A stretch of DNA of 55,709 nt from Poronia punctata (lineage: Eukaryota; Ascomycota; Sordariomycetes; Xylariales; Xylariaceae). Shown one piece after another: positions 11,731 through 24,895 of the stretch. Below the pieces are notes generated by a model. That model ran no database searches. It had not been told where the DNA came from and saw only the letters and a program-made list of their open reading frames with translations. The translations under genes and the position numbers were made by a program. Location of the stretch: the NCBI GenBank assembly GCA_022579005.1, contig MU401688.1, forward strand, positions 1 through 55,709. The letters run 5' to 3'. Within the stretch, counting starts at the first letter, position 1. Each line of letters starts with the position of its first letter.

Positions 11731-14700
11731 GATGAAACCGAAGCCGTATTACAGGAGTAGTGGATAGACGCAGTATTACGGGTGAGTTGATGAGGGTGTA
11801 CCTAACTGGTGGTGTGAAAGGGTGCAAGAATATTTCCAAGTCAGAAAATATGTAAGTGGGGACTCCTAAGAGCGATGTAATTGAGGGCCCGAAATGGCCG
11901 TGTCGGACGGCAATGCCAAAAGGCAAGATTTTAGAATGACACAACGGATAGAGAAGATTCTGTTAAGAGAGCAGGCCAAAGTTGCTATTAGTATCGCGCG
12001 TTGTGTCAGTTGATGGACAGCTCGTTTTGCTTGTGCCAACACGTGTACAGGAGGTGTATGTAGTAAGGACAGGGTGAAAAATATGCTAGAGGCGAAATAA
12101 CACCTGCTTTAGGTACTTACGGTAATGAGACCAACCCGCTGGAGAGAGACAGACGGGGAGAGTTATCTGATTCTGAACCGAAGATGGTTCAATGAAGAAG
12201 AAGGCAGCGATCTTTTATTGTGCAATTGCCACTGGTTGCTATGCGCATGATTAGAACTCGGACTTGCTGTTGTCCAGCACCTTTGGATAGTGCGAGAACT
12301 TAGAAGTGTGTATGCTCGTCTGTACGTGTGTCTATAGGTCGGCCGTGCGTGTGCGTGGCCTTGGAAGAAAGGCACTGTAGGAGTGTAACAGGTTTGGTGC
12401 GCAAGATTTTCCTTACTTACAGATATTTAAGAACTGACGGTTTGTCACACTTCAAAGCCCAGGTAAGCCAGTCTCTGACTAGATGAGACTACGGTCGTCG
12501 GTTTGGTCAAATACTTGGAAAGTGACGGTCTGTCTGTTTGTGGTTCATTACTCGATGCTTCTCATCTCATTAAATGGGTTCGACCTTTTTCAGGGCCCTG
12601 CGGTGTCTTCCAGTCTAGATACCCAATTGCCTATTAGGGGTTACTGGTTGTTCTGATACTTGAGCCACAGAGGCCCTCTACTCGTAGGATCCCAGCAGTG
12701 AATGAGGTACATCCTTAGCCACAAGTCCTAACCAAAAGTACCTACTAAACTTTATGAGGTACCCTGGATGTGGGGCATGTTTTCGGTGCCGTCCCCCGTC
12801 TCTCTAGGCTCCGGTTAGTGACCTCTTGCCTTTCGGGAGTACAAGCTTTGCTTTCTAACAATTGGAGCTCTCCAATCAGGGGTGCCCAAACCAACTCTTT
12901 TTACTCCGGATCAGGACTAGTATACTTCTTGGTCAGTACTACCTGTATTGCGACATGTAACTCAATCTCAAGTAGGTACCTGTTCGGCACCTCAAGCCTC
13001 TGGACTGGACGGCTCATCAAGGTTAAAGTCCACGACACTCTCAAGGAGAGGCCTTGTTGGGGTCTAGGATTTGGAATGTACGAGTATGTAAGTTCCATAT
13101 ACTGTACCTACCTAGTCCTGTATTTACAAGAAGATTTTGATAGTGCCTCTTCCTAGATAGATCGCCTTTTGTAAGAGAATCAGGCCAACACGTTGTCCAC
13201 ATGCTGCATATTGGTACCGCGGCAATTTCCTACGATCCTGACTACAAGCCCCTACTTTTTTGCCTCCTCATCCTACGGCTTAACGGTCGATGCGCGATAT
13301 GCAGTTGGTATCTGGTTCCACTTGCTAGGAACCTATCCCAGACGCCATGACAAACGAGTCAGTCGTCTCGCTCCCATCTAACCTCCACATACGCGTAGTT
13401 ATCGCTTTAAAGTTAAGGTTAGACCATATACTCGTACATAGGAGCGATATGGCGAAGCGCCGACATACATGTAGTTCCTGGGACCTGTAACGAACTCAAG
13501 GACAGGGCGGCATTGAAAGACTGCTTTCAAGATTAGCATCCAAGGAGACGAACATAGAGACAAGATGAAATATCATGGTCCTGGATAACGAGGCTGGTAG
13601 GTAAAAATACAAGATGTGCGCGCAAAAACATTACATATTGTCGGGTTTCAAATCACACGAATGCATTGGCCAATAAGACGCCAGCCAGCCTTGTGACAAC
13701 AATGCGTTGGCTTGCCGCTTCGCTTTTCTACACCGCCCTAGATATCAATAAATTCGGTCCAAGCACTGATTCCCAGGTTTATAAGGCATGAGAAGTAAAT
13801 GCCATTTTATCGGCTAAAATCATTGCCCTAGTCTATTAATATGCAAAAGAAGTTGTCCTCAGCTTCCTCCAGTCACAGACGCCCACGACCACCCTGATGT
13901 CTCGGCCACAGTCTAGCCATTTCTTCAAATATTAGGTTATTTTGGGCACCATCAGACTGCTTGGATAAAAAAATACTTGAGGTTACAAGATGATGAATGA
14001 ACGCCAGGCCTCTCATAACCATAAATGCGCGGCTGGCTCTTATTGTGGAGTCTGGTATAAGGTGTGTTGTTCGTTGTGGGGTGTGCTATATAGGACCTTT
14101 CACCTTCCATAAGTAAACATCAATGCTATTTCTCAGGCGGTGGTTCTGTCCCCGGATATGACTTTGGAGAATATGATCTGGAGATAACCTCTATGAGTAG
14201 ACAACCAGGTAGAAGTGAATAATAACTAGACTGGCAAACGATGACTTGATACCAAACAATGTAGGTAGCTCAGAGCCGCTTCTGCATCAGCAAGCCGTTC
14301 CAAGCAAGGTCAATTCTTGTGATGCTTCAAGCTCGTTGCCTCATCTATCGTAGGTGTACTCGTAATAGGGATGCCTCTTTGTCTTCGGTAGAGACATGAT
14401 CTTATCGGTATCCAAGCCCCCAAGGCTATTAATATCTGGGCTACAGTATACACAGGAGATAGATAGCTTCCAAGTACTGTGCATGACGCGCGTCTGGCCA
14501 TATCACAGCAGTATCTTAGGGGCACCTTCCACTACAGGTGATCGCTAACCAGACTTAGCAGCCAACACTTTTGGGTTAGTGGGCAATATGCAGCGGTGCT
14601 CAAAGTACCTACCGTACAGTGTCCGTCTTCACGGTGATCGTCAATGCTCGGCCACCTCCTACAGAAGCTGGTGCCGCCCGTCGTCTGTATCAGATTGCTT

Positions 14701-15019
14701 ACCTCAAGCATAGAACCTTATTTGATGATCTCATGTATGGCAAGACGTTGGAATCTGACAAACTTCGGATAATTTCAACGAGTGTGACTATCATAGACTT
14801 GATTGGCGTGAGTTTGTCATACTAAGAAGACGTACGAGCTTCAGCTGTCCCAACGTTGGTCTCTTCTCCTACCCGACAAAGCACCCTAAATCGTCAGAAG
14901 GGTCAATTGGCGATCCTCTATAGTTTTGCGTATATCTGCATTTTCTGTGCTAGGTATCGTAGTCCCGGGCAATATCTTTTTCTCCCGCATTCATTGCGCG
15001 TTCTTTTCGCCTATTCAAA
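11731..15019. other. Long divergent intergenic region, no gene seen
   Basis: A 3.3 kb gap between two genes pointing away from each other. Many short frames exist on both strands (for example 12770-13156) but none has a domain, biased codon use or splice-linked continuation that I can support. The sequence is not RIP-like. TAGGTA/TACCTA words recur, for instance near 12720-12760. The pieces next to each gene should be 5' untranslated regions and promoters. Confidence 0.5.
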
Positions 15020-16657
15020 ATGTCAAAGCAGTCACAAGCATCAGTGGACGAAGACTTCGATGGGCTATTCAAAGGCATCGGCGACGATAGTGCCGTGAAG
15101 AAGTCTACCAAGGCCAAGAGCGGTGCCTCAAAAGCTCGAAGCAAAAAGCCTGAAGAAGATATCCTCGCAGACCTAGAGAGCAAACTTGGAGAAGAACCTA
15201 CAGCGCGGCCACATACCCCTCGCATCGTCAAAGACTCAAAACGTACAAGCACAGCGACCCCGCCGCCCGCATCTCGACCCTCGGAAGATAAACCCGGGCC
15301 TGCTGCTCGGAAATCAGTCGAAAGCGCTCGATCCCTCCATGCCAGCTTTACTCCCAGCGCAACCAGCTCGGAACTCCAGGATGCAGAGAAAAAGCAATCT
15401 ACCCAGCAGGCGGCCGATCCTGCTTCGAGCGGAGGCGGCTGGTGGGGTGGCATCTTTGCTACGGCTACAGCTACGGCTAGCGCTGCCATGAAGCAAGCCG
15501 AAGCTGCTTATAAGGAGATACAACAGAACGAAGAGGCTAAGAAATGGGCCGAACAAGTCAAGGGAAATGTCGGCGCCCTAAGGGGTTTGGGTAAGGTTCC
15601 TCTCCACCACTCGTGCACGCTGGCCCCGTACACCCCGTCCAGGTAGTCATAGTCGTGTAACTAACGAACTGCTCTTCCAGGTGACGACCTTCGACATCGT
15701 GCTATGCCGACCTTTGCCAACATCCTGCATACCCTCGCCCCTCCGATCTCATCCCACGAACGCCTTCTCATCCACATCACTCACGACATTGTGGGCTATC
15801 CATCTCTCGACCCGCTCATCTATGGTGTCTTTAGCCGTGTGATGTCACAGGTCGAGGGAGGCGACTTGCTTGTCGTTCAGCGTGGTCGTGAGAACAAGGC
15901 TCGCCGATCGTCCGACGCCGCATTCTTCGGTGGTTCCAGCACGGCCGGTTGGCGGGATGGTCCGTGGTGGCGGCAAGTGGATTCGCCTCGGGATCTCGGG
16001 GCTGTCAGGGGTCTCGTCGAGGGTACCAAGCTTTGCCGCGTAAACGTGGAGAGCTATGCGAACGATTATCTGGCTGCAAGTGGCGGCGTTACCGAAGCGC
16101 AGAGACGTGCACTCGAACCCGTAAGCGAGGACAACCCCGTCCGGACGAGCGACATCTTCCTTGGTGTCCAGCCCATCATCGTCGATAACGATTCTGCCCT
16201 GTTTGTCGGGGGCACGGCCGGCGAGGCGGAGAAGGAAACTAGTGCTGTCGCGGATGAGAACGACGACCCCCAGGTCTGCTTCGCCATCTACGTCTTCGAT
16301 CCCGTCCATGACATTGTGTACAACACAGTCAGCCAGCACATCCCTCTCAAGTGGATCCAGTGGCTGGATGCGCCAGCTCCGTTGACCCCGGCCACCGATA
16401 GCGAGCAGTCCTCCGCAAATCCCTGGAACATCCCCGACGATATTAGGGAAATTGTCGAGAGCGGCGGCGTCGATCCGCGCGAGTGGGTTGCCGAATGGGT
16501 CGAGGAGACTCTCAACCTCAGCGTCGGCGTCGTCGCCCAGAGATATGTAGCTCGCCGCATGGGTGTTGGCGAAGGTGGAATCGGAAAGGGAAAGCAGAGA
16601 ATCGAGTCCCTCGTCCAAGAAGGTGGCGGGGAGGCTGCACGCGCAGGTCTGATCTAA
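15020..16657 (+). CDS. mtc1: Maintenance of telomere capping protein Mtc1, 515 aa
   Basis: Mtc1 family protein. In yeast the gene was found through genetic interaction with the telomere-capping factor Cdc13, and the protein associates with vesicle/COPI fractions; its chemistry is unknown. Exons 15020-15590 and 15681-16657 join across a 90 nt intron (GTAAGG...CAG) to give 516 codons. The N-terminal 130 residues are charged and disordered, opening with DEDFDGLFKGIGDD, then the conserved GGGWWGGIFATATATASAA helix and a coiled stretch ending NVGALRGLGDDLRHRAMPTF. The second exon is the globular domain: TLAPPISSHERLLIHITHDI, GYPSLDPLIYGVFSRVM, GWRDGPWWRQVDSPRDLG, FLGVQPI, CFAIYVFDPVHDIVYNTVSQ, EWVAEWVEETLNLSVGVVAQ and RYVARRMGV. 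The order and length fit filamentous fungal members. It converges with malic enzyme. Confidence 0.93.
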
Positions 16658-17081
16658 AAACTGATCCCTCATCGAGGTGTCGAGATTTCACGAATAGGTT
16701 TAAGCCCACTAATAACCTCGCATGTTTTGGTCTTCGCCTCGATATGTCGTCTTTCTGTTTGACGGTGTACTGGTGTTTCCTGGGGGCTCCTACTTTGTCT
16801 TATAAACTAGACTACTATGATTCCTGTCTCCCTGCATTTGACAATTTACGTATGTATCATGTATGGAAATGAAGCCGGACCGGATTTTGCAATCCATGGT
16901 TATTCTCTGCCATACAAGTGACTTAGTTGATTACATGAGGCCTCGCGCCTTTTGATTGCCACACCTCCCCGTTGACAATAGGCGTTAACATTGAAAGATA
17001 AAAATACCCCGATGGGATCGATGAAAAGGTTATCCCATCATGTTTCCAAGTGTCTCACAACCTACTCATCCGCTTGCTCGC
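16658..17081. other. Convergent intergenic region
   Basis: 424 bp between the stop codons of Mtc1 and malic enzyme. It should hold both 3' untranslated regions and polyadenylation sites. I see no repeat or small gene. Confidence 0.5.
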
Positions 17082-19381
17082 TCACTCCTTCACTCTCCGC
17101 GTCTCCTCACCGACATCTTCTAAACTCCCCGCAACCTTGAGCTCAGCCTTCGCCTCTCTACTCGCCTCATTGGACTCGACACGTCTAAGCGGCCGGTACA
17201 CAGGTTCCCACATCTGCACGCGGATCCACTCCTCCAGCTCCTTGTCATTATGAGCCGGAATATCCAACCCCTCGTCAGCAACGCCTTCTTCCACGGCGCA
17301 TTTCACCACCTCGCGCGCAACACGCACCGAGACGTCGCGCACGACGTCGACACCGGGTAACAGAGGCGCCGTATTGTCTTTAAGAGCCGGGCTGAGATCC
17401 GCGAGGCCGCGCACTGCCGCGACGAGCATTTTATCCGTGAGGAGCCTTGTGCGAGAGAGCACGGCGCCTAGACCGATACCCGGGAATACGACGCTATTGT
17501 TGCATTCTCCTACCTTGACGGTGACTTCTTTTCCGTCTTCGCCCCATGGGCCCTTGACGGGTTCGAACGGACTGCCTGTAGCGACGAGGGCTTTCCCGTC
17601 TGTCCAGCGGAGGATATCCTCGGGCACGGCCTCGTGGAGCCGAGTGGGGTTGGATAGGGGGAGAATGACGGGCCGGGGCGTATGCTTGGCCATCTCACGG
17701 ATGATTTCTTCCGTAAATGCTTTCGGGACTGTCGAGGTGCCGATTAGGACGTTGGGTTTGACCTCTTTGATTACGGAGTGGAGGGAGCGGTCTTTGTCGC
17801 CCCATTCGGAACTGTCTTTTGCGAAGATCTTTTGCCCGCCGTCTAGTTCCGAGTCGGTAGTTAATAGGCCCGGCTTATCTATAAGCCTGTGGTTTTTTCT
17901 TCATTAGTATCCCCGTAGCCGGCTTAATGGCCGGAGGGTTGAGGCATGGATTATCATTTACCAGATCTGCTTCGCCGCTTCTTCTTTGCCTATGCCCTTC
18001 TCTGCGACTATAGCGTCACGCACCTGATCCGCAATCCCGAGTCCGGCGGAGCCAGCGCCGAAAACGACCAGTCTGATGTCTTCTAGCTTTTGCTTACTCA
18101 CGTGCAAGCCTGCCATTATGGCAGCGAGCGTGACGCATCCGGTTCCCTGTACATCGTCGTTGAAGCAGGGAACCTCTGGCCTGTAGTGATCTAGGATACG
18201 GCGTGCTTTTCAACCCCGACGTCAGCTAGGAGTAATTTCTAAGGAAGACACACTGCACAATCATATGCGTAGTGGATAAAGAATAGGGGTATATACGTAC
18301 CGTTCGTCAGCCCGAAATCCTCAAAATGGATATAAGCCTTGGGGAACAACTTCCGAGCCGACTGTACGAACTCATCCACGAATTTGTCGTATTTCTCGCC
18401 CCGGACCCTCTTCTGGCGCAGACCAAGGTACAGATCGTCGTTGAGCAAATTTTCGTTATCGGTGCCGCAATCAAGGACCACGGGGAGAGTGCGGTTGGGA
18501 TGTATACCGGCGCAGAGAGTGGTTAACGCCAGTTTCGCCACCGAGATCAGGATCCCGCCGACACCCTGGTCTCCTATTCCCAATATCTCCTCGCCGTCTG
18601 GTAGTTGTAGTGTTAGTCTCTTCACTTCATGGTCTCATAAGTCCTCTTTATCCCCTACAAAAGGAGGGGAGAGAAGAAAAAGAAAACCCGTGGCCTCCCC
18701 CTTAAAAACTGCCACCATCCCTTCATAGAAATATTAGTTTGCTTACCTGAAACGACTATATAATCTATGTCTTCGGGTCTACCCCATTGCGCCAAGTCCT
18801 GGGACACCCTCTCAATATTGTTAATGTTCAAAAAACACCCCTCCGGCCGGCGGAAGATGCGCGAGAAGTTCTGTATAGCATCTCCCTCAGTTGGTGTATA
18901 GACGACGCTGAACATCTCCCCCATGTGATCTTGTAAGAGCTATTCAATAATTTAGCGACAAGTGTATGGGATTTCAAAAAAGCACTGTAACGCAACGCAC
19001 CCTGTAGTACAAAACAGCATTCTGCTCCTTCAGCGAAGTCAGGAAAGTATTCTTGGCCAGATCATCCTTCCTCGTGGAATATTGCTCGTAGGCGCGATGG
19101 ACCTGCTGCTCAAGTGTCTGGACACTCTGGGGTAATAAGCCGTAAAGGCCAAATTCTTCCCGTTCCTCTATAGTATGGGCAGAGCCACGATTAAAGAATG
19201 GCGAGTTCAGTAATACGGTTCCTCGCACTGCACAATCTATCGGGCCACTTGTGCTCAAGGGCAGGTGGGAATATTTATTGGATTTAGGAGGAGACATCTT
19301 AGGATTAAGGGTTGAGAATGTTGCTGTGTGGTTGTGAGGGCGTGAGGCCACGGCCCGCCAGAGGAGACGGAATCGATACAT
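17082..19381 (-). CDS. NAD(P)-dependent malic enzyme, five exons, 639 aa
   Basis: Malic enzyme, oxidative decarboxylation of L-malate to pyruvate and CO2 with NAD(P)+. Exons (minus strand) are 19381-19001, 18939-18747, 18597-18301, 18205-17962 and 17886-17082; introns are 61, 149, 95 and 75 nt, and frames close to 640 codons. Catalytic Tyr141 lies in VYTPTEGDAIQNFSR, the general-base Lys in SVAKLAL, metal ligands in FEDFG and CFNDDVQGTG, and the Rossmann NAD loop in VVFGAGSAGLGIA. LSNPTRLHEAVPEDIL and CNNSVVFPGIGLG follow near the C-terminus. The first 28 residues are basic and lack acidic residues, like a mitochondrial presequence; an in-frame Met29 (codon 19297-19295) could start a cytosolic form. 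The residues that set NAD or NADP preference cannot be settled by eye. The enzyme links the TCA cycle to pyruvate and NAD(P)H supply. Confidence 0.95.
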
Positions 19382-21307
19382 ATAACTACTAAACTCTAAT
19401 AACAGGGTCTATCTCAAGATAGGTACTTTATCTAAGGCAGGCAGGCAACATCAAAACAGTAGGGTGCGATAGGCAAGCACGACCGCGGCATTCATGGGAG
19501 CGTTAGTCTAGTTCAATTACACTTCTTGGTTTTGCAATGGGAAACATATTTCCACATATGTAAAGCAGGCCATTTCCAAGAGGTGAATTTTCTTGGCAAG
19601 AGATATCCAATGGTATACTTGTTTATGCCGGCACGTCGATGATGGACGTATGATGTGACGTCGTCCATTGAAGTTCTTACCAGCCTACTTGAGGGGAAAT
19701 ATATCGGAGCGGAGATAGCGGGGCGGATCACGTCGTCACTAACCAACAACCACTACCCAAAATGCATACAGATACTGCTTTTCAAACTGTTACCTACCTA
19801 CTTATTAGTCACAGACAACGTATGATATGCCCATGCCATATCTGACAAACTTGAGATCGTCATATGGTATGACCAATCTTACGATTAGAAATCGGTTCCT
19901 CTTCAGTGATAAGTGGTATGACCCCATATGAACCTCCCTGCAGGCTGACATGACAGTGGAGAGATTCAACTGGTGCGGAATTATGATGGCAAGCATCCAG
20001 TACGATGACTGTGATACGATACGCCGGGAAACATGGATAAAAAGCAATGTAGGAGCTCTAGGAGCCTCGCTCATGTTAAGAAAAAACCAAGACGCAGAAG
20101 CAGTCAAGGAAGATGAGCGTGGACTATGATGGTCCGATATGAAAACATTAGTCTTGCAGCATTCTTTCTTCGACAGACGATACGAAAAGTACCATCTGCC
20201 GCCTTATTGAACCAAGCCTCCTCAAGCCCACAGCACATAACGCGCCGGAGAATGAAGACCTTCACAAGGAAGACTCGTGGGAAAGAGTTTGGAGTGGCCG
20301 GAATAAGGGGTACTGCGTTTTTGTGCTGATGATGACGAATTTGCACGAGGGATGTTGTGGATAGCAGGGAAAAACACAAAAGACACATATCAAACCTTTA
20401 GGAAAGCCAGCTTTACTTCTCAAGCTCTGTGTGCATTTTTCTCAAGTTTTGCAAGGAGCGGACTGGTTGGCATCGTATTAACATGTCCAATTGGCGAACA
20501 TGAAAAAAGAGGAAGGGCAATGAGATTGAAAATTTGGGTGCAGTTTTTAAGGATATCCAAATCTGGGTCTAGTCTACCTTGGCTAGGTTGGATCGTTTAA
20601 GTGGGTCACTCGCTTATCGTCGCGTTGAATAACGTGTTAGGCTTCAGATAGTTACACCTGCATCAATCTGGTATGTCATGCAGGACCACCTACCCCAGAT
20701 CATGTGTATCTATGTGACCGCTAATCTATTCTTTCTTATATAGCTGGTTATGCTGGGATCACGAGTCCGGGGGTGGTAATACAGAAAAGGAGTATCAACT
20801 TTAATGTCCGCTACACTCTAGGGCTCACCTTAGGTCACACGGAACTGCCTCCTTCCGAAGCACACCCGACTTATGTTGGCGACCATATCAACGGGCCCGA
20901 TTCTTCTTTACTCGGTCACAGAAATAATGTCCACTGTGGAGATATTGAAGTTGATTATTAGCCGTTCAAGGGCTATTTGGCTTCTATAAAGACTCTTGAA
21001 CCCAGAAGATGATATGAACATACACGCCATGCGTCACGGGTGAAGGTAAAGAGAACATATTTCCAACGGGATAATTGACCGTCTCTTCCTGCCTACATTA
21101 ACTAGCGTGTGATGTGTACTACAGCCTTGAACTTGGAGCGAGGTTGACTTGGTAAAGTGCAAAAAGAGCATGATTTGCATGTATGGTGCGTTTACAAGCT
21201 CATGCCGTCCATACCAGGGAGGGATGGAAGCCCTGGATAATAGAGGGGTCAGTATTCAGTTTCAAAAAGAAAGTACTTTTTCTAAGGCCGGGTTGTTTGG
21301 ATGATTT
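19382..21307. other. Intergenic region, no gene seen
   Basis: 1.9 kb between the 5' end of malic enzyme and the 3' end of the DUF1996 gene. Short frames on both strands (19805-20107, 20104-20388) show no domain or plausible exon chain. The part next to 19381 should hold the malic enzyme promoter. Nothing repeated or RNA-like was seen. Confidence 0.45.
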
Positions 21308-22486
21308 CTACTCACATTCGTCGCCAATGTCGGTGTCCGATTGCTGGCTCTTGGTGCAAGCAATAGCTTCCGCATCGGTTTGCCTCTGGAGAGGTGCGCA
21401 CCGATCACCGGAGCACTTGCCGTCCATGGCCCTCTGGAGAGCATCGCCTTTCCAGCCGAAGAGATAATCTCCGTGAAGTCCGTAGCCCTAAGATTGGATG
21501 TCAGCTTTCCATCCAAAGTCTGATGGCGAAAACCAGGATGGGCTTGATTGCCGAGGCAACTTTTATGGCAACGATATAACAAGGGGTGAAGCTGTGCTTA
21601 CCGTGTTGTCACCCATACTCCAGTACCAGGGAAGCGAGCCATCCTCGGGCCACTCCGCCTTGTTGTTGAACTGGCGGGTGTCAAACATGACTTCGTACAT
21701 GACCTGGGGAATCTTGACGGGGTGCGTCGATGGGCAGGCGCCACCGGACTCGAAGGTTCCCGAGGCCGGGTAGGCCACGTGGCTCTTGTGGTCGATCGAG
21801 TCGACGTTCTCACCATCCCAACAGCTGGGGAAGTGGACTGACACGCGCCAGCCGCCGCCGCAGGGCTCCGTGGGGAATCCTTGGGTGTCGGAACCCGTGC
21901 AGGGTGCGCCACCGAAGGGGTTCTGCTCCATATTGGCTTCGCAGCGGTAGCAGAGTTGCTTCTGCATAGTGGATGCCTCGCGGTTCAAACTGTCACCGAC
22001 AAGCATGCGGAAGCCCTATCCGAACGTGTGACGTCAGCCTACGAATACCTAGAGATCAACGACTTGGTCTTCATATCTTACAGGTGGGAAGGCTGTCACC
22101 GTGGCGCTGGACTGATAACCTCGGATGTAGTAGACAGTCACACCACCCTCGACGCCAAGTCCCAGGTTAGTGAACTGGGGCACGCGCTTGTAGGTTCCAT
22201 TGCGGGCCTTGAAGTAGAGGTTGGCGGTCCAATAGTTGCTGAAATCCTCGCTGTAGGTGCAGCTGGTGCACGTGGAGGTCGTTGGGGGGTCAAAGCTTTC
22301 GGGCGTCATGGACGCGTTGAACGAGTTTCCACCGACGACCTGATGCATATGTGCAGATGGTACATTGCCCGGTTCTACCAGGGGGTCGATCTGGTCAATG
22401 ACGAGCTGCGAGCAGCCGAAGCGCATCAACTCCTGCGCTGTCACCAACTGTGCCGCCAAAGCGGGCACTAGGGCCTTGAGCAGCAT
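21308..22486 (-). CDS. Secreted DUF1996 protein, three exons, 332 aa
   Basis: Secreted fungal protein of the DUF1996 family, function not established to my knowledge. Exons (minus strand) 22486-22082, 22015-21602 and 21487-21308 join with 66 and 114 nt introns to 333 codons. Residues 1-18 (MLLKALVPALAAQLVTAQ) are a signal peptide. The domain follows at once with the family's hallmark segments: MRFGCSQLVIDQIDPLVEPG, HMHQVVGGNSFNASM, STCTSCTYSEDFSNYWTANL, YFKARNGTYKRVPQF, CGGGWRVSVHFPSCWDG, SHVAYP and, after the second intron, GYGLHGDYLFGWKGDALQRA with a CSGDRCAPL cysteine pair. Many cysteines imply disulfide bonds, and conserved His and Asp residues could form a metal or catalytic site (inference). 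There is no C-terminal WSC domain or GPI tail: the protein ends just after the domain. Confidence 0.93.
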
Positions 22487-24761
22487 TTTGTGCTGTTCGG
22501 GGGTGTAGTGTCGTCGATTGTGATTATGGGACGCTTTTTCGTCGTCTGTAGGTGACTGAAAGAGAGCAACCTGAACCGAATTCTATGCGAGCAGAAAAAG
22601 GGGCAACACAGGCAAAAGGCGAGCAACAACAGCGGGCATGGGGCCATCTATATCCTGTCTTTTTTTGTGTCCCGTTCGAGCTGGGAAGGCGTTTCGTTCC
22701 GGATAAAACCAAAGCCATCGCGGATGCGGTCATAGATCCGGGCCTGATTGGCCAGAAGCGTACGTGAATCAACTACCGCGTGGTTGGACTCGGGGGCGGT
22801 TAATATGCACCGCTTAATAAATCCGGAGCGAATCTCGTGGAGAACTGATATTAATATAGGGAGCCCCCGTGTCTGATCTTCACCTATTCTGGCGGGGCTG
22901 GGGGGGTCTTCGGTAGGACTCCAAAGGTAACCCAACAACTTTCTCGGCAACGCAAAGCGGTCATTGTCACCGTTGTGAAATACAGGATCCCACGCAAAGT
23001 CGTCCCTATATGGAAAGGAAGACTTGGTCCATGGTAAGGAGCCAAGCCTATAAAAAGAATGTCGCATAGATCGGCAGTGCAAAGCTGGTCACATCAGGTA
23101 ATGTGCCATGGTAAAACGCCAGATGACTTGCCAGGCCCACCTCTCCAGATAATTTTATAATGGCTTGCTAAATCAAGATATAGGGATAAAAGTCGGAATT
23201 GGATACGGTTTTGCCCAGACGCTACGCCGGCTAAGACGGTCGAGAAGTGCCTTGATGTTTCCCGAGCTCGTAGTATGAAACGGATATACATACCGTAACC
23301 TATGGTGTTGAAGGAACATAACATGTCATAGCGCGATGTCTAAAGAGCATAATGGCACGCGGCTGCCCCGGATCACATGTTCTGTAGCCTCCGGCGAAAT
23401 GTATCTGCCGATGAGGCTAGGATAGATGTAAGTGGACACACAACCCTATCACCACTTTCTTACACCACCCGCCGTATAGCAACGGATGATACGTGGCGGT
23501 GGCAATGGATCCAAGTTAAATTTAAGTGGCAAGAACCTCGTTTGCCCTCATCAATGTGCCGCGTCTGTTGTTTAGTCGAGATAACGAGCATTGGTTGTGA
23601 TCCGGTTTTGAGACTCATCAGACTTATTGTTGGGACATTTCGTTCTGCTTATGATGCTTGAAACGATAATATCCTCGGTATGATTATCAAGTTATATGTC
23701 TTGCGGACATTACCACGGCAGCGCTACCGGGTCAACTTTCAACTAACCTTCAGCCTACGGGACTGACCATCGTCCGCTCAGGCAGTAGGTAACAGGTATG
23801 GTCAGGGTTCCACGCCCAAGACATATTCTTTGGAAGCTCCTTGGTTTCGCAATCGATGTGACAAACTCTTACAGTATTAAAAGTCTCTAACCGCGTCAAT
23901 AATAGATATGTAGCTAAATCAATGAGATGAGTAGAGACATAGCAAGTCCCAAAGGTTGAGCGGATACTATAAGATGGGTAGATGATGCTGTAGTATATAC
24001 GTATGAACAGCTGTATACCTTGACTCTTCTTCCAACGCCTTGTGAAACGCACCGGGCCTGTCTTCCTCTTCAAGGATTTTTTAAAGCCTTTAGCAACAGT
24101 CGGAAAAGAGATATTGATATAAAACTCAGCCGGAGAAATACACCTACAAAGAGTTATGTAGTAGACAGGTAGATTATTGAAGAGGGCTGAACTAACCCCT
24201 ACTGCCCGGCGATTGTGGTAGGTAGACGAAGTGATTCCGGTTGCAAGAACTTCTTACCCTTGCGCCTCTACTTAGTAACAGAGTCTAAGGGCCATAGAGT
24301 CGTACAGAATGCCCGATCCCGAACTGCCCGTCTGATCTCCAGGGCCGAAACAACGACTGACCGAGGGGGTCATCACCGAGTTCTAGCCCCGATACGCCGA
24401 CCACATACCTAACAAAGACGGCTTGTGACGAGCCGTTCCCGCGCGCGGTGCTTGTGGGAATTCGCATCCTCATCGAAACACGTGTAACCATGGAAAACAA
24501 TTTGATACAGCGTTTCCCGCGACAATTTTTCATCTCGACAACACCCGAATTAAAGAAAACTCATTACCTACCTATAAAAACACACGTCTGCAGGCCGCCT
24601 TTTTTAATATTTCCTCACATTCCACCTTTTTTTATCCCGAAGGGCCAAGGCCAGCCACATCAGGAAGTTCACTTCCTACCTACCTACTTACCTTGCAGCT
24701 AGCTGTTTAAAACATGAGTCCTTACACACAAGAAATTCTTTCATCCAAACACAACACGAAA
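22487..24761. other. Intergenic region up to the tRNA gene
   Basis: 2.3 kb with no supported protein gene. The longest frame, minus-strand 23082-22648, has no domain, no signal and overlaps what should be the DUF1996 promoter. Composition is normal to about 24500, then becomes pyrimidine-rich with CCTACC repeats at 24675-24695 just upstream of the tRNA. Confidence 0.45.
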
Positions 24762-24843
24762 GGCCAGGTGGCGGAGTGGTCTAACGCGATAGACTAGAAA
24801 TCTATTTCCCTCGGGAGCGTCTGTTCGAATCAGGCCCTGGTCG
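24762..24843 (+). tRNA. tRNA-Ser (anticodon AGA), intronless
   Basis: An 82 nt class II tRNA. The acceptor stem GGCCAGG pairs with CCTGGTC (24836-24842, one G-T pair) with discriminator G at 24843. The D stem is GCG/CGC, the anticodon stem ATAGA/TCTAT encloses the loop CTAGAAA, giving anticodon AGA, which reads UCU and (as inosine) UCC serine codons. The extra arm has CCC/GGG, as serine tRNAs require. The T stem GTCTG/CAGGC encloses TTCGAAT, the RNA polymerase III B box. There is no intron. Confidence 0.95.
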
Positions 24844-24853
24844 GTTTAAGTTG

Positions 24854-24895
24854 TTTTCAAATGAAGAAAAAAATTCTTCTGGTTTTTTTTTTTTT
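24854..24895 (+). terminator. RNA polymerase III terminator of tRNA-Ser
   Basis: A T4 run at 24854-24857 starts 11 bases after the tRNA, and a 13-base T run at 24883-24895 follows as a strong backup. Runs of T on the coding strand end polymerase III transcripts. Confidence 0.75.

Noticed and set aside
12770..13156. 128-codon plus-strand frame in the 3.3 kb divergent spacer
   Set aside because: No domain, signal or exon partner; contains TACCTAC-type words typical of spacers.
15845..16672. 275-codon minus-strand frame opposite Mtc1
   Set aside because: Antisense shadow of the Mtc1 second exon, whose plus-strand product is a recognisable family member.
22648..23082. 144-codon minus-strand frame upstream of the DUF1996 gene
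   Set aside because: It lies in the likely promoter region of that gene, has no domain and overlaps other chance frames.
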